Positions 1 through 9,904 of a stretch of DNA of 16,612 nucleotides are shown one piece after another (positions within the stretch are counted from its first letter, which is position 1; each line of letters starts with the position of its first letter). Under the pieces are notes generated by a model. It did not search any database, was not told the origin of the DNA, and worked only from the letters and a program-made list of their open reading frames with translations. A program made the translations under genes and the position numbers. The stretch comes from Pholiota molesta (lineage: Eukaryota; Basidiomycota; Agaricomycetes; Agaricales; Strophariaceae): NCBI GenBank assembly GCA_014925825.1, contig JACGCK010000541.1, positions 1 to 16,612 of the forward strand, given 5' to 3'.

Positions 1-2445
1 CCCTTGTCCATTGTTGGTTTTCTCTGCTCCTCTTTTGTTAGATACTTACCGACTCTTTTTCTTTTCTTTCTGCAGTAATTAATGCTGAGCTCTTCATTTC
101 GGTACACCTGGAAATTCTCTAACATCTGCTTTTCGTATCTATATCTTATTACCTTTTGTGGAAGGAAAAGTTCTTACTTTTATGGATTATCGGAGACGCT
201 CTAAAATAAATTAAAATAGATCCGGATGGATATTAAAAAGATTGTTCTGGTGAATTTGTGAAAGAACAAGAATCTCGATATGAAAACGGCTAAACGAAGT
301 CCCCGATGCTTGCATGTGAACTTAGAAAACCAGACAGGATTGAGTTCCAAAGAAACCTTAGTGGTAGCTACGCAATCTTATGCCTGTAGGGATCCGGTAG
401 GCTCGAGTCTATGGATCGGAAGGCGTCGAAGCGTGCCATGGGCATCGGGTCACGTCAAAACAATCAAATTTTGTTCAGCCACACCTCCATGATTCAGACA
501 CTCACATTGGCGGGCATCCCTTGAAATTTGCCAGCATTCAGGTAGAATTTATCGATCGACTCTCGAGGGATGATCTGCTGTATTTTTTCATATTATAGCT
601 TCTGGGAAAAATGTACTGCATATTGTTGGCTATTGTGCATGGAGGGTATAGATACTGGTAATTGTCTTAACGATACAGCGAGTAGGTAATCGAAAGCGAT
701 TGGAAAGCGAGGTGCGAAATGGAGATGAAAGCAGTTAGATAAAATGATGAACATGTCCGTAGGTTGGCATATATCTGAAAACGAGATATAGAAATATAGA
801 GTAGTGTAAAATATTATAGGGGAGACAGAAGACTCTTATGTATAGTAACGTAAACAAAACGAGACGGAATGAAGCTGGATTCAAGAGGGGCATGGAAAAG
901 TCGATGGATATTGACGTGAGTATGTGGTATCTGAGATATTCAGTTAGAACCGATGCTCACGCAATGAAACTATCCCAAGTCTAGTAGGTCCATGTGGTAA
1001 GTAGACATTTCTGGAGCTCATTCTATAGCTGAAAGGTCATATTAGGAAAAAGAAGCGCAGAACACAAGGTTGCGACAAACTTCGCTGAATTGAACGTCTG
1101 GAGTTCACACGAAAAAATCGCCAGTCAATATATGCCACCCAAACCAAGCAAAATGACGCACTCTTATGCAGACCGGAACGAAATTTGGACAATGTCGGAT
1201 TTGCTTCCCTTGGGTGGGTTTGGAACAACACCTCCAGGAACGTGAGGGGGCGGATGAATGGCCGGGCGACCGCCGCCGCGTGCAGTCGTAGAGATGGAGC
1301 GCATTCTACAATATTCGGTAATGGAAGGGCAGAGAGTGGGTTATTTGTGGGCCTGTAGCTGCCTCTGATAATGAGGAATGAGTAGAGAATGGGAAGCTGG
1401 CAGTCACTGGCAGTCACTCTTTATACGTTGAAAAAGGTGGGTTGTAATAGTCAGCTGTATTCTCATCTCAGCACGGCGCATCCAAGCTACGCCCCCATGA
1501 GTCAAAAAAACTGCGGCGCAAAATTGCAAAGCGTCCGTATAGGGTTATGGGCGTATTTCGTTCCGAGTCAGATACCTCTAGTAAGTACGCTTGTAGTCGG
1601 GAGCTAGGGTGTGCACTACACATAGATAAGTTGTAAAAACATTTACATGCATACCGTTACTACTAACCCCAATTGCTAGGGTAGCTTGTAAGTATGGAGA
1701 GTCGACAGCAGTGCTTAAACGGAGGAACGTTGAGGAACACGGAGGAAGTACAACAATTAACTAGAGGCTGATCCGGCGGTAGGACTTATATGACTGCGTA
1801 TCTGCCAGAGTGTCAATTTGCTTAATCCATACCAACGGATGACATCATATGCCATGGCCGTGTCAACTTTGTTAGAATAGTACCTATGTATTGTATTCTA
1901 CGGAGCAATACGGAAGTCTTGATATAGTAGAAGATAGCTATCCTGTAGTTATTCTCTAGATTCCGGAATGAGAAGCTTGTGGCCGAAGCTGGATCCGAAT
2001 CGAACATTCACATTGGGGAATTATCTCAAATAAGCGGTATAAGATAAGGTCCTTCGAGATGAATGTGGACATAATTTCGCAGTACATGGAAAGGTATGTA
2101 ATACTACCGTCTACATATTCTAAGTCCAACAAGATCGCAGCCGAGCTATAGCGCTGACATCGATGGGCGTCTGATTGGTATTTGGTCTTGTGCGTCACCG
2201 CAACTACCGCAGTGGGCATTCATATCCCCACGGATTTGGGGCATGGCGATGCCAGTACTTGGACATTCACACCTGTGTGGCGATGAATTCCTATATCCGC
2301 CAGTGGCGATGCCAACAGTAATAGCAAGCTTTCAAGCTCAAGCTATGGCTACACAATACCTGGATTCTGCCCGGAGTTACACCCCGAAGAATTCCAGATG
2401 CAATGTTCAAGTCTGACTATTAGGCCAATAGGCGGTATAGCATAT
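1..2445. other. Long stretch without a convincing gene
   Basis: This 2.4 kb is mostly AT-rich and broken by stops in all frames. The open frames present (280-492 +, 1389-1607 +, 1822-2007 -, 1956-2219 -) have no recognisable motif, no splice-site support and no biased composition. A more GC-rich island at about 1130-1345 stands out and is described as a separate observation. A donor-like GTAAGT read on the minus strand near position 50 could belong to a gene lying left of the window, but the adjoining exon is too short to support a call. Confidence 0.6.
1397..1418. repeat. Two-copy direct repeat, 10 bp unit
   Basis: The unit CTGGCAGTCA occurs at 1397-1406 and again immediately at 1407-1416, followed by CT. 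It is a simple tandem duplication in non-coding sequence, with no sign of function. Confidence 0.6.
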
Positions 2446-2516
2446 AGCAGCATGGCGCAGTGGTAGCGCGCGGGGCCCATAACCCGAGGTCACTCGATCG
2501 AAACGAGTTGCTGCTA
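2446..2516 (+). tRNA. Initiator tRNA-Met (CAT), one base short
   Basis: This is the initiator methionine tRNA, which starts translation in the cytosol. The acceptor stem AGCAGCA (2446-2452) pairs perfectly with TGCTGCT (2509-2515), with A as discriminator. The D stem is GCGC/GCGC. The T stem ACTCG/CGAGT encloses the loop ATCGAAA, whose A at the first loop position is an initiator hallmark. The anticodon CAT is at 2478-2480. The box A sequence TGGCGCAGTGG lies at 2453-2463 and a box-B-like GATCGAAAC at 2496-2504. No intron and no encoded CCA. The oddity is the anticodon stem: CGGG(G) on the 5' side faces only CCCG (2483-2486), where a fifth pair would need CCCCG. The gene is therefore 71 nt with an eight-base loop instead of about 72 nt with a seven-base loop. 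It is either a one-base sequence error or a damaged gene copy. Confidence 0.9.
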
Positions 2517-2521
2517 TATTC

Positions 2522-2546
2522 TTTTCATACAGTTTCTTTTTTTTTT
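2522..2546 (+). terminator. RNA polymerase III terminator of the tRNA
   Basis: A T4 run (2522-2525) begins 6 nt after the tRNA 3' end, and a T10 run (2537-2546) follows. Pol III stops at runs of four or more T, so both can terminate the initiator tRNA transcript, with the longer run as back-up. Confidence 0.75.
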
Positions 2547-2956
2547 GGTAACATACCGCTCAACTTATTTACTTAATGCGACTTCCTAAATCTTCTTTCT
2601 ATCATAATGGGCGATATTATTTCTTATCTGTCTGGTCATCAATAAATCTCGAGTTACATTCAAAATTTGACTGGATTGATTCTGTTCAACGATGAATATT
2701 TGAATGATTGACATCTGTTTTGCATCGTTGGTCTGCGGTAGCCTCACCCGAAAAGTTGGCAGCCTGCATTTAGCTGCCAGAAGCTTGATTGCTCCTAACA
2801 CTCCTACTGAGAGTCGTTATGTGAGCTACCTCTTTGTGGGACATGGATCAATGGAAAGCATTAAGGCGCTCAGGCTGCAGTGCACCAAATTGGCCACTAA
2901 GGATGCACAAGCACCGGCGGCGTCATAAATGATAACACGGCTTGCTCCGCGAGTCT
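2547..2956. other. Spacer between tRNA and F-box gene
   Basis: About 400 bp separates the tRNA from the F-box promoter. The open frames at 2586-2801 (-) and 2704-2928 (+) overlap, have ordinary composition and show no known motif. I see no gene here. Confidence 0.5.
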
Positions 2957-2963
2957 TATAAAG
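2957..2963 (+). promoter_or_regulatory. TATA-like box of the first F-box gene
   Basis: TATAAAG lies 72 bp upstream of the ATG at 3035, followed by a pyrimidine-rich stretch (about 2991-3013) typical of fungal transcription start regions. The position suits a TATA element. It is a motif match only. Confidence 0.45.
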
Positions 2964-3034
2964 ACCAGAGCAAGTGTTTATCGACACCCGTATTTTTCTT
3001 CTTTCTGCCTTCGTTTAAATACTAGGTTCTTGCT

Positions 3035-4489
3035 ATGAAGCAAATACTAGAATCCATCGAGGCCCGCACCAAAGGAAACCATTCTCCACCGATAGACATT
3101 CTTCCTATAGAACTTTTCATCCACATCTTCACCCTGGTGTGCCATCAGCCATCTCGCCACTGCCGCAAATACCTTGACGTTGAAATAGACCCAAATTCTC
3201 CTTCTTTCTCCGCCCTCTTTTTCTTGGAAAGATTTGTGGATCTTGGAGAGACATTGCCTGGTCCACGCCATCGCTCTGGACCTATATCGACCTCGTCTTG
3301 CCAATAGCGAACCATTACCTCCATGCCCAGCTCCTCGAAGAGTGGCTAAGTCGATCCGAAGACCTTCCTTTGACTATCACATTCCGCAGAGACGAATCCA
3401 CCAGGGCGGGCAACATCACCGTTTGGGGCGAACAAACATTGCCGCTCTTCCATCTGATTTCCAACGAGTGGCAGCGCTGGGAATATATCAATCTATTCAT
3501 CCCACACGGGTTCTGCGCCGCGCGTATGGGCGATTTCAATAGCAAAGAGATGCCCTGCCTTCGCATGGCGAAACTCCGCGGGCTGCAGTATCCACCCGGA
3601 CCCAATTTCTTGTCGAACGCGGCGAACCTGCGCGAGTTGTGTTTCCGCGGGGCGCATTTTCCCCCGCTCACCAGGCCGTATCTCCAGCTTACCCGGCTTA
3701 TCGTCACTGGCCTCTGCCTGAATGATGTCATGCATATCATTACGCATGCGCCCAATCTGACGGCATTGCACATCGCGGATGGCAGTGTACCATTTATAGC
3801 GGTCTCGGATCAACAGCAGAAACTATCTCTCGAATGCTTGACATCCTTGACTGTGATTAGATCTGTATTGATTTCTCCTTTTCTCGACACTCTCCACCTC
3901 CCTCGCCTTCTTCACCTCTGCCTAGAAGGCAACCCCAATAAACCCCTCAAATTAGACCTACTCCGCACATTCTTCCGTTGCAACGGACGGTCGCTGCAGT
4001 CTTTGGTCCTAGCGGGATTTTCAGAAGGACGGATTGCGGAGTTGACCGAACATACGCCTTCGTTGAGGAAGCTTACCTTGCATCGAGACGGTATCCAGAG
4101 TGCCTGGTTTTTTCAGTTCAATCTCGCGTACCATGCGTTAGATTTCCTGCCCGAGCTGGACTATCTCGAATTTCATGGTATCGTAGCCCCATTCTACGAC
4201 ATCCTTGATACGCTGAAAAGGCGGTGGTGGAGTGGGACGGTCCAGATCAACTCGGACGATACGCCAATCAGTACCAACGGGGTGAAGTCTGGCTACCTCA
4301 GCAAGGTCCAAACTGTAATTTTCTCGTCTCTCACGAAGGAATGCCAAACAGACACACGAAACTACTTGAAGAGCGAACTCGAGGATGGAATGGACTTGAG
4401 ATTCAAATGTTGGACCCCCGTAAGTCTTTAATATGGATGCCATGTATCGGAGCTAAATGCATATGCGACAGACGCCGACTGAGGATTGA
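3035..4489 (+). CDS. F-box domain protein with C-terminal leucine-rich region; one apparent frame break
   Basis: F-box proteins are the substrate-recognition subunits of SCF ubiquitin ligases. The start at 3035 follows the TATA-like box. Residues about 20-35 (IDILPIELFIHIFTLV) are the first half of the F-box. The second half, KICGSWRDIAWSTPSLW, lies in another frame (codon starts as at 3298). The frame therefore changes between about 3197 and 3225, as if one base were missing, near a T5 run. No GT-AG intron explains this. From there the frame stays open to 4431 and carries WLSRS, then leucine-rich motifs such as LPRLLHLCLEG and LRKLTLHRDG. A GTAAGT at 4420, GCTAAAT near 4451 and ACAG at 4471 suggest a 52 nt last intron, giving a stop at 4489. 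Unspliced, the stop is at 4429-4431. Length is about 465 residues, usual for this fungal family. The target is unknown. Confidence 0.85.
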
Positions 4490-4860
4490 ACATTGAAGCA
4501 TGAGGGCACGAAGCCTGCATAATTTAACTTCGAATTTACTCTATCATCACTATTATTTAGCGTCTACTATATAACCCATTCTAATCCGACACCATATTTC
4601 GTAATGGTCAGTTCCTACCTAGAATTTATATTAGGCAGTTAGATTTGTCCTCTAATGTCTTCGTCGCACAATCTATTGGGACCTTTTCAAGACAGCCTTA
4701 CTGCAGTTCAAGGGGTCGAGATGCCCCACTTTCGCAAGCCCACAATCTTAATAATCGTTCAGCATCTACACTGTACAGCGGCACTCGGTGCGATACTGAT
4801 CCTTGGTAGTTTCTGGGGATCGGCTGTGCTTCGTCAGTGACATATCAATAGTATGGAGCG
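4490..4860. other. Spacer between the two F-box genes
   Basis: About 370 bp, AT-rich at first. A 61-codon open frame (4655-4840 +) has a short hydrophobic stretch but no homology I recognise and no splice support, so it is not called. The 3' UTR of the first F-box gene and the promoter of the second copy should lie here. Confidence 0.45.
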
Positions 4861-6606
4861 ATGTTATTGACGACTGATCGCCTACTACTACCACCGACGG
4901 CCCCGAGCTCATCTGAAAGAAAACTCAACGACGATCTCAATCCAGATGACCACCGCCCCAATAACTGAGCTGAGCTGCCGTACGAGATCCTCGGTGAGAT
5001 CTTCCTGCTTGTCTGCGCCATGCCCTCGCAGGACCCCTTCGAGCACGCACCCTTGGGGCACTACCACGGTACCACCATGCAGCCCTGCGAAGCGGTCCGC
5101 TTCCGGACAGCTAAGTACGTGAATCCGCTGCGCTTCGGGGCGATCTGCCGCCACCTGCGTGGTGCGGCGTGGTCTACGCCCCAACTATGGAGGTATGTCA
5201 ATCTAATCTATATCCAGCGCTCATGGTGGAGAAGGCCCCGGGCGACTCGGTTTTATGGAACGCGCGACGACGGAGCGCCGCACGATAGGGAGTATGGAGG
5301 AAGAATACAAGCGAGCGATGGCCCAGAGATGCAGAATTTGCTCTTGGACCACGAGGATCCTGAGATGGAAGCGGAGATGCAGCAGAGAGAAAGGGAGATG
5401 CAAGGGACTCAGGATTCATACGCATGGCTTCTGGGGATGTTGGGGATGCATTCGCTTGGAGAGCTGAACCCTCCTAACAAGGAGGTCGATACGCTGAAGC
5501 AAGAAACCAAGTCAGAAACGAAGACTGAGACTGAAATCGACCGTGACGGGGCCATATCCAGATCAGAAGAACGCCCTGCCCGCCAACAAGCGCACCTGCT
5601 CGAAATCTGGAGCGAACCCAAGTGGGCCTTCCTCGACTTCTAACCACTCTGCCTCGTGGACGGCGTGGAGCAGCCAGAATACGACCGCACCGGCGCCCGG
5701 CTCCTTAAAGAGTGGCTCGAGCGCTCTAAAGAGCTCCTACTGACGATCGTCTGTCGGCGGGAGCGCGAGCGGCCCTCGTGCGCGTATAGGAACCGGTATA
5801 CGGCATCGCTGTTTTGGGTGCAGGCGCAGCAGGCGCATCGGTGGCGGCATGTGGATATGTTTGTGTACGGTGCTTTTGAATGACGAGTTGGCACCTTACG
5901 AGGACGGAAAAGAGTCGGACGTGATGCTGGAGATGCTGGAGACGGCCTGGCTATGTTCTATTGGGCTGAACGGGGGGAGAGGGCCAGGCGGCGCGTTCCT
6001 ACAGAACACGAGACACCTCAGGAAGCTGCAGCTATGCCATTTCTACGAGTTCCGTGCTCCCGAGGGCCGCACATGCAGTTGCACGAGCTCCGCATCAACT
6101 TCGCGCGTACGAATCACGTCCTCCATCTACTCGAGAACACGCCGAACCTGCGAGTAATGTACATGCAAGATGTCAACGACACAGCAGCGATGGGGAACCT
6201 CGAGGACATCGGGATCGAGCTGGAGTCCCTGCGCATGCTCACCCTCCTCGCATGCCCGTCCGCGCTCCTCGGCGGTCTATACCTCACCCCCGCGCTCGAG
6301 TACTTCAAGTACATCCATATGTCGCAAGAGAAGCTCAACATCCCCAGCATCTTCCGCTTCCCGCGGCGCTTCGCCTGCGCGCTGCAGACGCTCTACCTCG
6401 AGGCGCAGATCATCCACGGGCCATCGCTAAACCAGCGCTTCCCGCACCTACGCGCGCTACGCACGTTCACGCTACGGTGGAGCGCGGACGCGGACGCGGA
6501 CGCACTTGCGACGAGCCTCGCGCGCAGCCTGAATGTGGACTTTAAGGTGCACGCACCGTTTCTGCAACACCTCGAGTTCCATGCGCGCGGAGGCCGGAAG
6601 GCGTAA
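4861..6606 (+). pseudogene. Broken F-box/leucine-rich protein gene
   Basis: This is a second F-box relative on the same strand. LPYEILGEIFLLVC (from 4975) and RFGAICRHLRGAAWSTPQLW (from about 5131) form the F-box. After an acidic, Glu/Gln-rich stretch (about 5280-5560), the text WAFLDF and LLKEWLERSKELLLTI matches the region that follows the F-box in the neighbouring gene. Leucine-rich sequence continues to the TAA at 6604-6606, including a threefold GCGGAC repeat (6484-6501) coding for Ala-Asp pairs. The breaks are an in-frame TGA at 4966-4968 if the ATG at 4861 is used (the ATG at 4936 is in another frame), an in-frame TAA at 5641-5643, a frame change near 5880 and another near 6063. It is not expressible as one protein as written. 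An intron 5193-5612 (GTATGT to GGAG) would remove the acidic part but not the other breaks. Alternative reading: a real gene with sequence errors. Confidence 0.7.
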
Positions 6607-7769
6607 AAAACGGGCTAGGGATGTCACTTAGTATTGCGGCAGGTGGATATGGTCTCAGAGCCTAGAGAATATCGGTAAGGTGTCCTGGGACTTCATCCTT
6701 TGAATAATGCAGGAATATGAAGCTGTTCGTATCGCGTAAACGAGGAACGAGGATGAAACGTGAGCATGAACCCTAGGAAAAGGCAACGATAGAAACAGAA
6801 ATTTGGTGGAAACGAGATTGTGTCAATTATTGCCAGACACCAGTACAAAGTCTGAAGGGCCCGAATTATCCGAACGTCATGTTCAGCAGGTTGATATTGA
6901 TGCAATTTAGACGGACCCTAGAGAATAAGTTTGCATCAAGCCAGCGATTGAGCAAGGGCTGTCGATGAAGTAGCCTTTGGGAAAGGGCCTTGAGAAACAA
7001 GGCAGAATCGAATACGTCCTTGGGCAACGTTTTGCGCAGCGTGGGGGGTGCAAGGCAAGGATACAAGATTTGAGAACCCACGTTTCAGGCTAGAGCTTCA
7101 TTATTGACGCAGAATGCCAAGTGCAGCGAGAGAGTGACTTGTTCGATGTGGTACTATTACTGAGCTAGGATGTCGCTTTCGGAGGCGAGAACAAGACCCA
7201 GCAGCGAAAGAGGGTTGAAAGAGGGGTCGCGAAGGTGGTTGTGCGTTGATATGGAGGGAGGCAAGAGTGGGATGATTGGTTGTGACAGACGGTGACATTA
7301 CTCCGTATCAAATAATTGCGCCAAGCCCGGGCGGCAACAGGGTTTTTCGGAGGTTCCTCCGCCTGCGATTCTTTTTGGAGGAAGGCGGCATGCAACATGC
7401 TGCTGCATGCGAGGGTCGAGGTCAGCTGGTAAGATGGAAGAAGCTCGTTATGTTTTATTCAAGAACGACAAAAAGGAAATATTTTTATCAAAATTTAATG
7501 CCTGTATGTATTTGCGCGCTCCGGGCGTACTAAGGTGTGTAGCTGTGTACAACGTCAGATAGTGTCTACGAAAAACCATGAGCTTCTAGCGTCGAAAGCA
7601 AGGTTTTTCGCTGGGCTCCGGTGACATCCAGGGCCAAGGAACGATGTTCGGCGAAAGTTTGCAGCAGCGACGATGAAGCCGACGGGCCGTGATCTGAAAA
7701 GGGACTAGATTGTGACATAAGAGTTTCGGAATAAAACTAGTTCGACTTCATACTTAATAACTTTTTATT
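6607..7769. other. Intergenic region, no gene seen
   Basis: About 1.2 kb holds the end of the F-box copy and upstream sequence of the dehydrogenase gene. Overlapping minus-strand open frames (6693-6905, 6866-7081, 7101-7298, 7165-7398) show no domain, no coding bias and no start context worth calling. The only structure noted is the inverted repeat at 7388-7410. Confidence 0.5.
7388..7410. repeat. Short perfect inverted repeat
   Basis: GCATGCA (7388-7394) and TGCATGC (7404-7410) are exact inverted copies around a 9-base spacer. They could form a small hairpin or bind a dimeric regulator about 430 bp upstream of the dehydrogenase ATG. No functional evidence is visible. Confidence 0.45.
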
Positions 7770-7842
7770 CATTACCCTTTCCTCATCTCCCTTTCCCTCT
7801 TATCACCCCGTCATCACCACCACCATCCCTTATACCTTCTCA
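7770..7842 (+). promoter_or_regulatory. Pyrimidine-rich promoter/leader of UDP-glucose dehydrogenase
   Basis: The 73 bp before the ATG are almost entirely C and T with few purines, ending in TTCTCAATGG. Such CT blocks lie at the transcription start of strongly expressed fungal genes. The match between strand, position and the clean gene that follows supports the reading. The exact start site cannot be seen. Confidence 0.6.
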
Positions 7843-9904
7843 ATGGCTCCCGTCAAGGTCCAAAAGATTTGCTGCAGTGCGTTGTCCCCGCCGTTCACGA
7901 CGCCGAGAGCGGTATACTGACCTTCTCGTTCCGTCCATCCTGCCGTTTGCAGTCGGTGCTGGCTACGTCGGTAAGCATCCGCGCCTAGGCGGGATCCCCT
8001 GAACCCTCTGCCCATACGGCGGGCAAGGGCGGGTCCTAGTCAATCATCGAGATCGCTGAATTGTATCGCTCACCCCTATGATATCTCCCCTTGTCGCGTG
8101 CAGGTGGCCCAACGTGTGCTGTTATCGCCCTTAAATGCCCCCATATCACCGTGACCATCGTCGACCTCAACAAGGCGCGTATTGACGCCTGGAACAGCCC
8201 CGACTTTGCGCTACCCATCTATGAGCCTGGCCTCGAGGAGGTCGTGCGCCAAGCCCGTGGCCGAAACCTGTTCTTCTCGACCGACGTTGACAAGGCGATT
8301 TTAGAGGCCGATCTCATCTTCGTCAGCGTCAACACGCCTACCAAGAAGAGCGGTGTCGGTGCCGGCTTTGCTGCTGATCTCAAGTATGTCAATCCACGAT
8401 TTTATGCAGCAACAACGCGTGATACTGATCTATCTTGATGTTCTTTTCTCCCTCCCGACGCGCCTTTCCCCGCCTTTTCCCCTTCGTTGCGGATATGAAG
8501 CTACGTTGAACTCGCCACCCGCCGCATTGCGACCGTGGCCACCTCCAACAAGATCGTCGTGGAAAAGTCGACTGTGCCATGTCGCACCGCCGAGTCGATG
8601 CGCACCATCCTCGAGGCCAACTCAAAGCCCAACTGCCACTTCGACATCCTGTCCAACCCCGAATTCCTTGCGGAGGGAACCGCCATCTCTGACCTCTTTG
8701 CCCCCGATCGCGTTTTGATCGGCTCCCTGCAGACCCCCGAGGGTATATCTGCCTGCCGGAGCCTCAGCGACGTCTACGCCAACTGGGTTCCGTGCGTACC
8801 AGTCCATTCATTGTCCATCAGTAATCATTCTGTCTAACGTGCATGTCTATTCACGCAGCAAGGAGCGCATTCTCACTGTCGGCCTCTGGTCCTCGGAGTT
8901 GTCCAAGCTCGCCGCAAACGCTATGCTCGCGCAGCGCATTTCCTCCGTCAACGCGCTCTCAGCCATCTGCGAAGCCACAGGCGCGAACATTGACGAGGTC
9001 GCGCACGCGATTGGATACGACTCGCGCATCGGGCCTAAATTCCTCAAGGCCAGCGTCGGCTTCGGCGGTTCTTGTTTCCAGAAGGACATCCTGAACCTGG
9101 TGTACCTTAGCGAGAGCTTGCATCTGCCCGAGGTCGCGGCCTACTGGCGCCAAGTGGTGGAGATGAACGAGTACCAGAAGAGGCGGTTCTCGAAGCGCGT
9201 TGTGGATACCCTATTCAACACCATCACTGGCAAGGTCTTTGTTTTTGCTGTGTTTTGTGCTAAGAATGGATGGCTGATTGTATCTTTTTTTTTTCTTGGT
9301 GCCTTTCTATTTTTGTTGGCGTTTTAGCGTATCGCTGTTCTGGGCTTTGCGTTCAAGGCTGACACTGGTGACACCCGTGAGTCCGCCGCGATCACGCTCA
9401 TCAAGGACTTCCAGTCGGAGAAGGCGCTCGTGAACGTGTACGACCCCCAGGTCTCGGAGGACCAGATCTGGCTCGATCTCCAGGAGGCTAGCCCCCTCGT
9501 GCCTTTGGATGCCAGTGCGTGTTCTTCTTTCGACTTGCTGCTGTCCTTTGAAGACATCGCATTTGCTGATGCACGTATTTTTCTGTTTCTTTTCGCGTAC
9601 AGTCAAAAAGCAGGTGTCGATCAGCAAGAGCGCGCTCGAGGCGTGCAAGGGTGCCGAGGCTGTTGTGATCGCCACCGAGTGGAAGGAGTTCAAGGAGATT
9701 GATTGGGAGGCGGTTTATGCCGGCATGAACAAGCCTGCCTTCGTGTTTGATGGGCGTCTGCTGGTCGACGCGGAGAAGCTGAGGAGTATTGGATTCAAGG
9801 TGGGTCATCGCTTCGTTTTTATTTATCATTGTACCATTGATCTGTTCGTGAATGACGCGCCTTGCTATTAGGTGACTACCATTGGAAGGCCCTCGGTCGT
9901 CTAA
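7843..9904 (+). CDS. UGD1: UDP-glucose 6-dehydrogenase, eight exons
   Basis: It oxidises UDP-glucose to UDP-glucuronate with two NAD+ in the cytosol, the entry to UDP-glucuronate and UDP-xylose for fungal polysaccharides. Exons: 7843-7876, 7953-7970, 8104-8383, 8501-8791, 8859-9234, 9328-9514, 9603-9799, 9872-9904. All introns are GT-AG, 67-133 nt, and the joined frame is 471 residues, close to the family norm. In order: the NAD-binding loop IGAGYVGG (12-19), [14 protein letters not shown] with Thr135, [10 protein letters not shown] with Glu165, [14 protein letters not shown] with Lys224 and Asn228, [10 protein letters not shown] with catalytic Cys280 and Asp284, and [11 protein letters not shown] (342-352) in the UDP-binding C-terminal domain. 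Every key residue is in place. Codons favour C or G in third position, suggesting high expression. Exon 2 is only 18 nt. No frame break is present, unlike several neighbours. Confidence 0.97.

Noticed and set aside
48..130. Minus-strand exon-like piece ending in GTAAGT near position 50, with an upstream TTCCAG
   Set aside because: It would encode only about 20 residues, with no motif and no second exon in the window. The signals are common by chance.
280..492. 70-codon open frame on the plus strand
   Set aside because: Single short frame with no homology recognised, no intron signals and no coding bias.
2244..2314. Three spaced copies of TGGCGATG upstream of the tRNA
   Set aside because: Spacing is irregular (34 and 26 bp), copies are only 8-11 bp, and nothing links them to a protein site or repeat family.
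3315..3813. Minus-strand open frames opposite the first F-box gene (152 and 106 codons)
   Set aside because: They mirror the coding strand of a recognised F-box/leucine-rich protein and show no motif of their own.
5193..5217. GTATGT...CCAG as a 25 nt intron in the second F-box copy
   Set aside because: It is too short for a spliceosomal intron, and the sequence encodes the conserved WRYVNLIY part of the F-box.
7101..7398. Overlapping minus-strand open frames upstream of UGD1
   Set aside because: No domain, no consistent frame and no splice sites. They lie in the promoter region of a well-supported gene.
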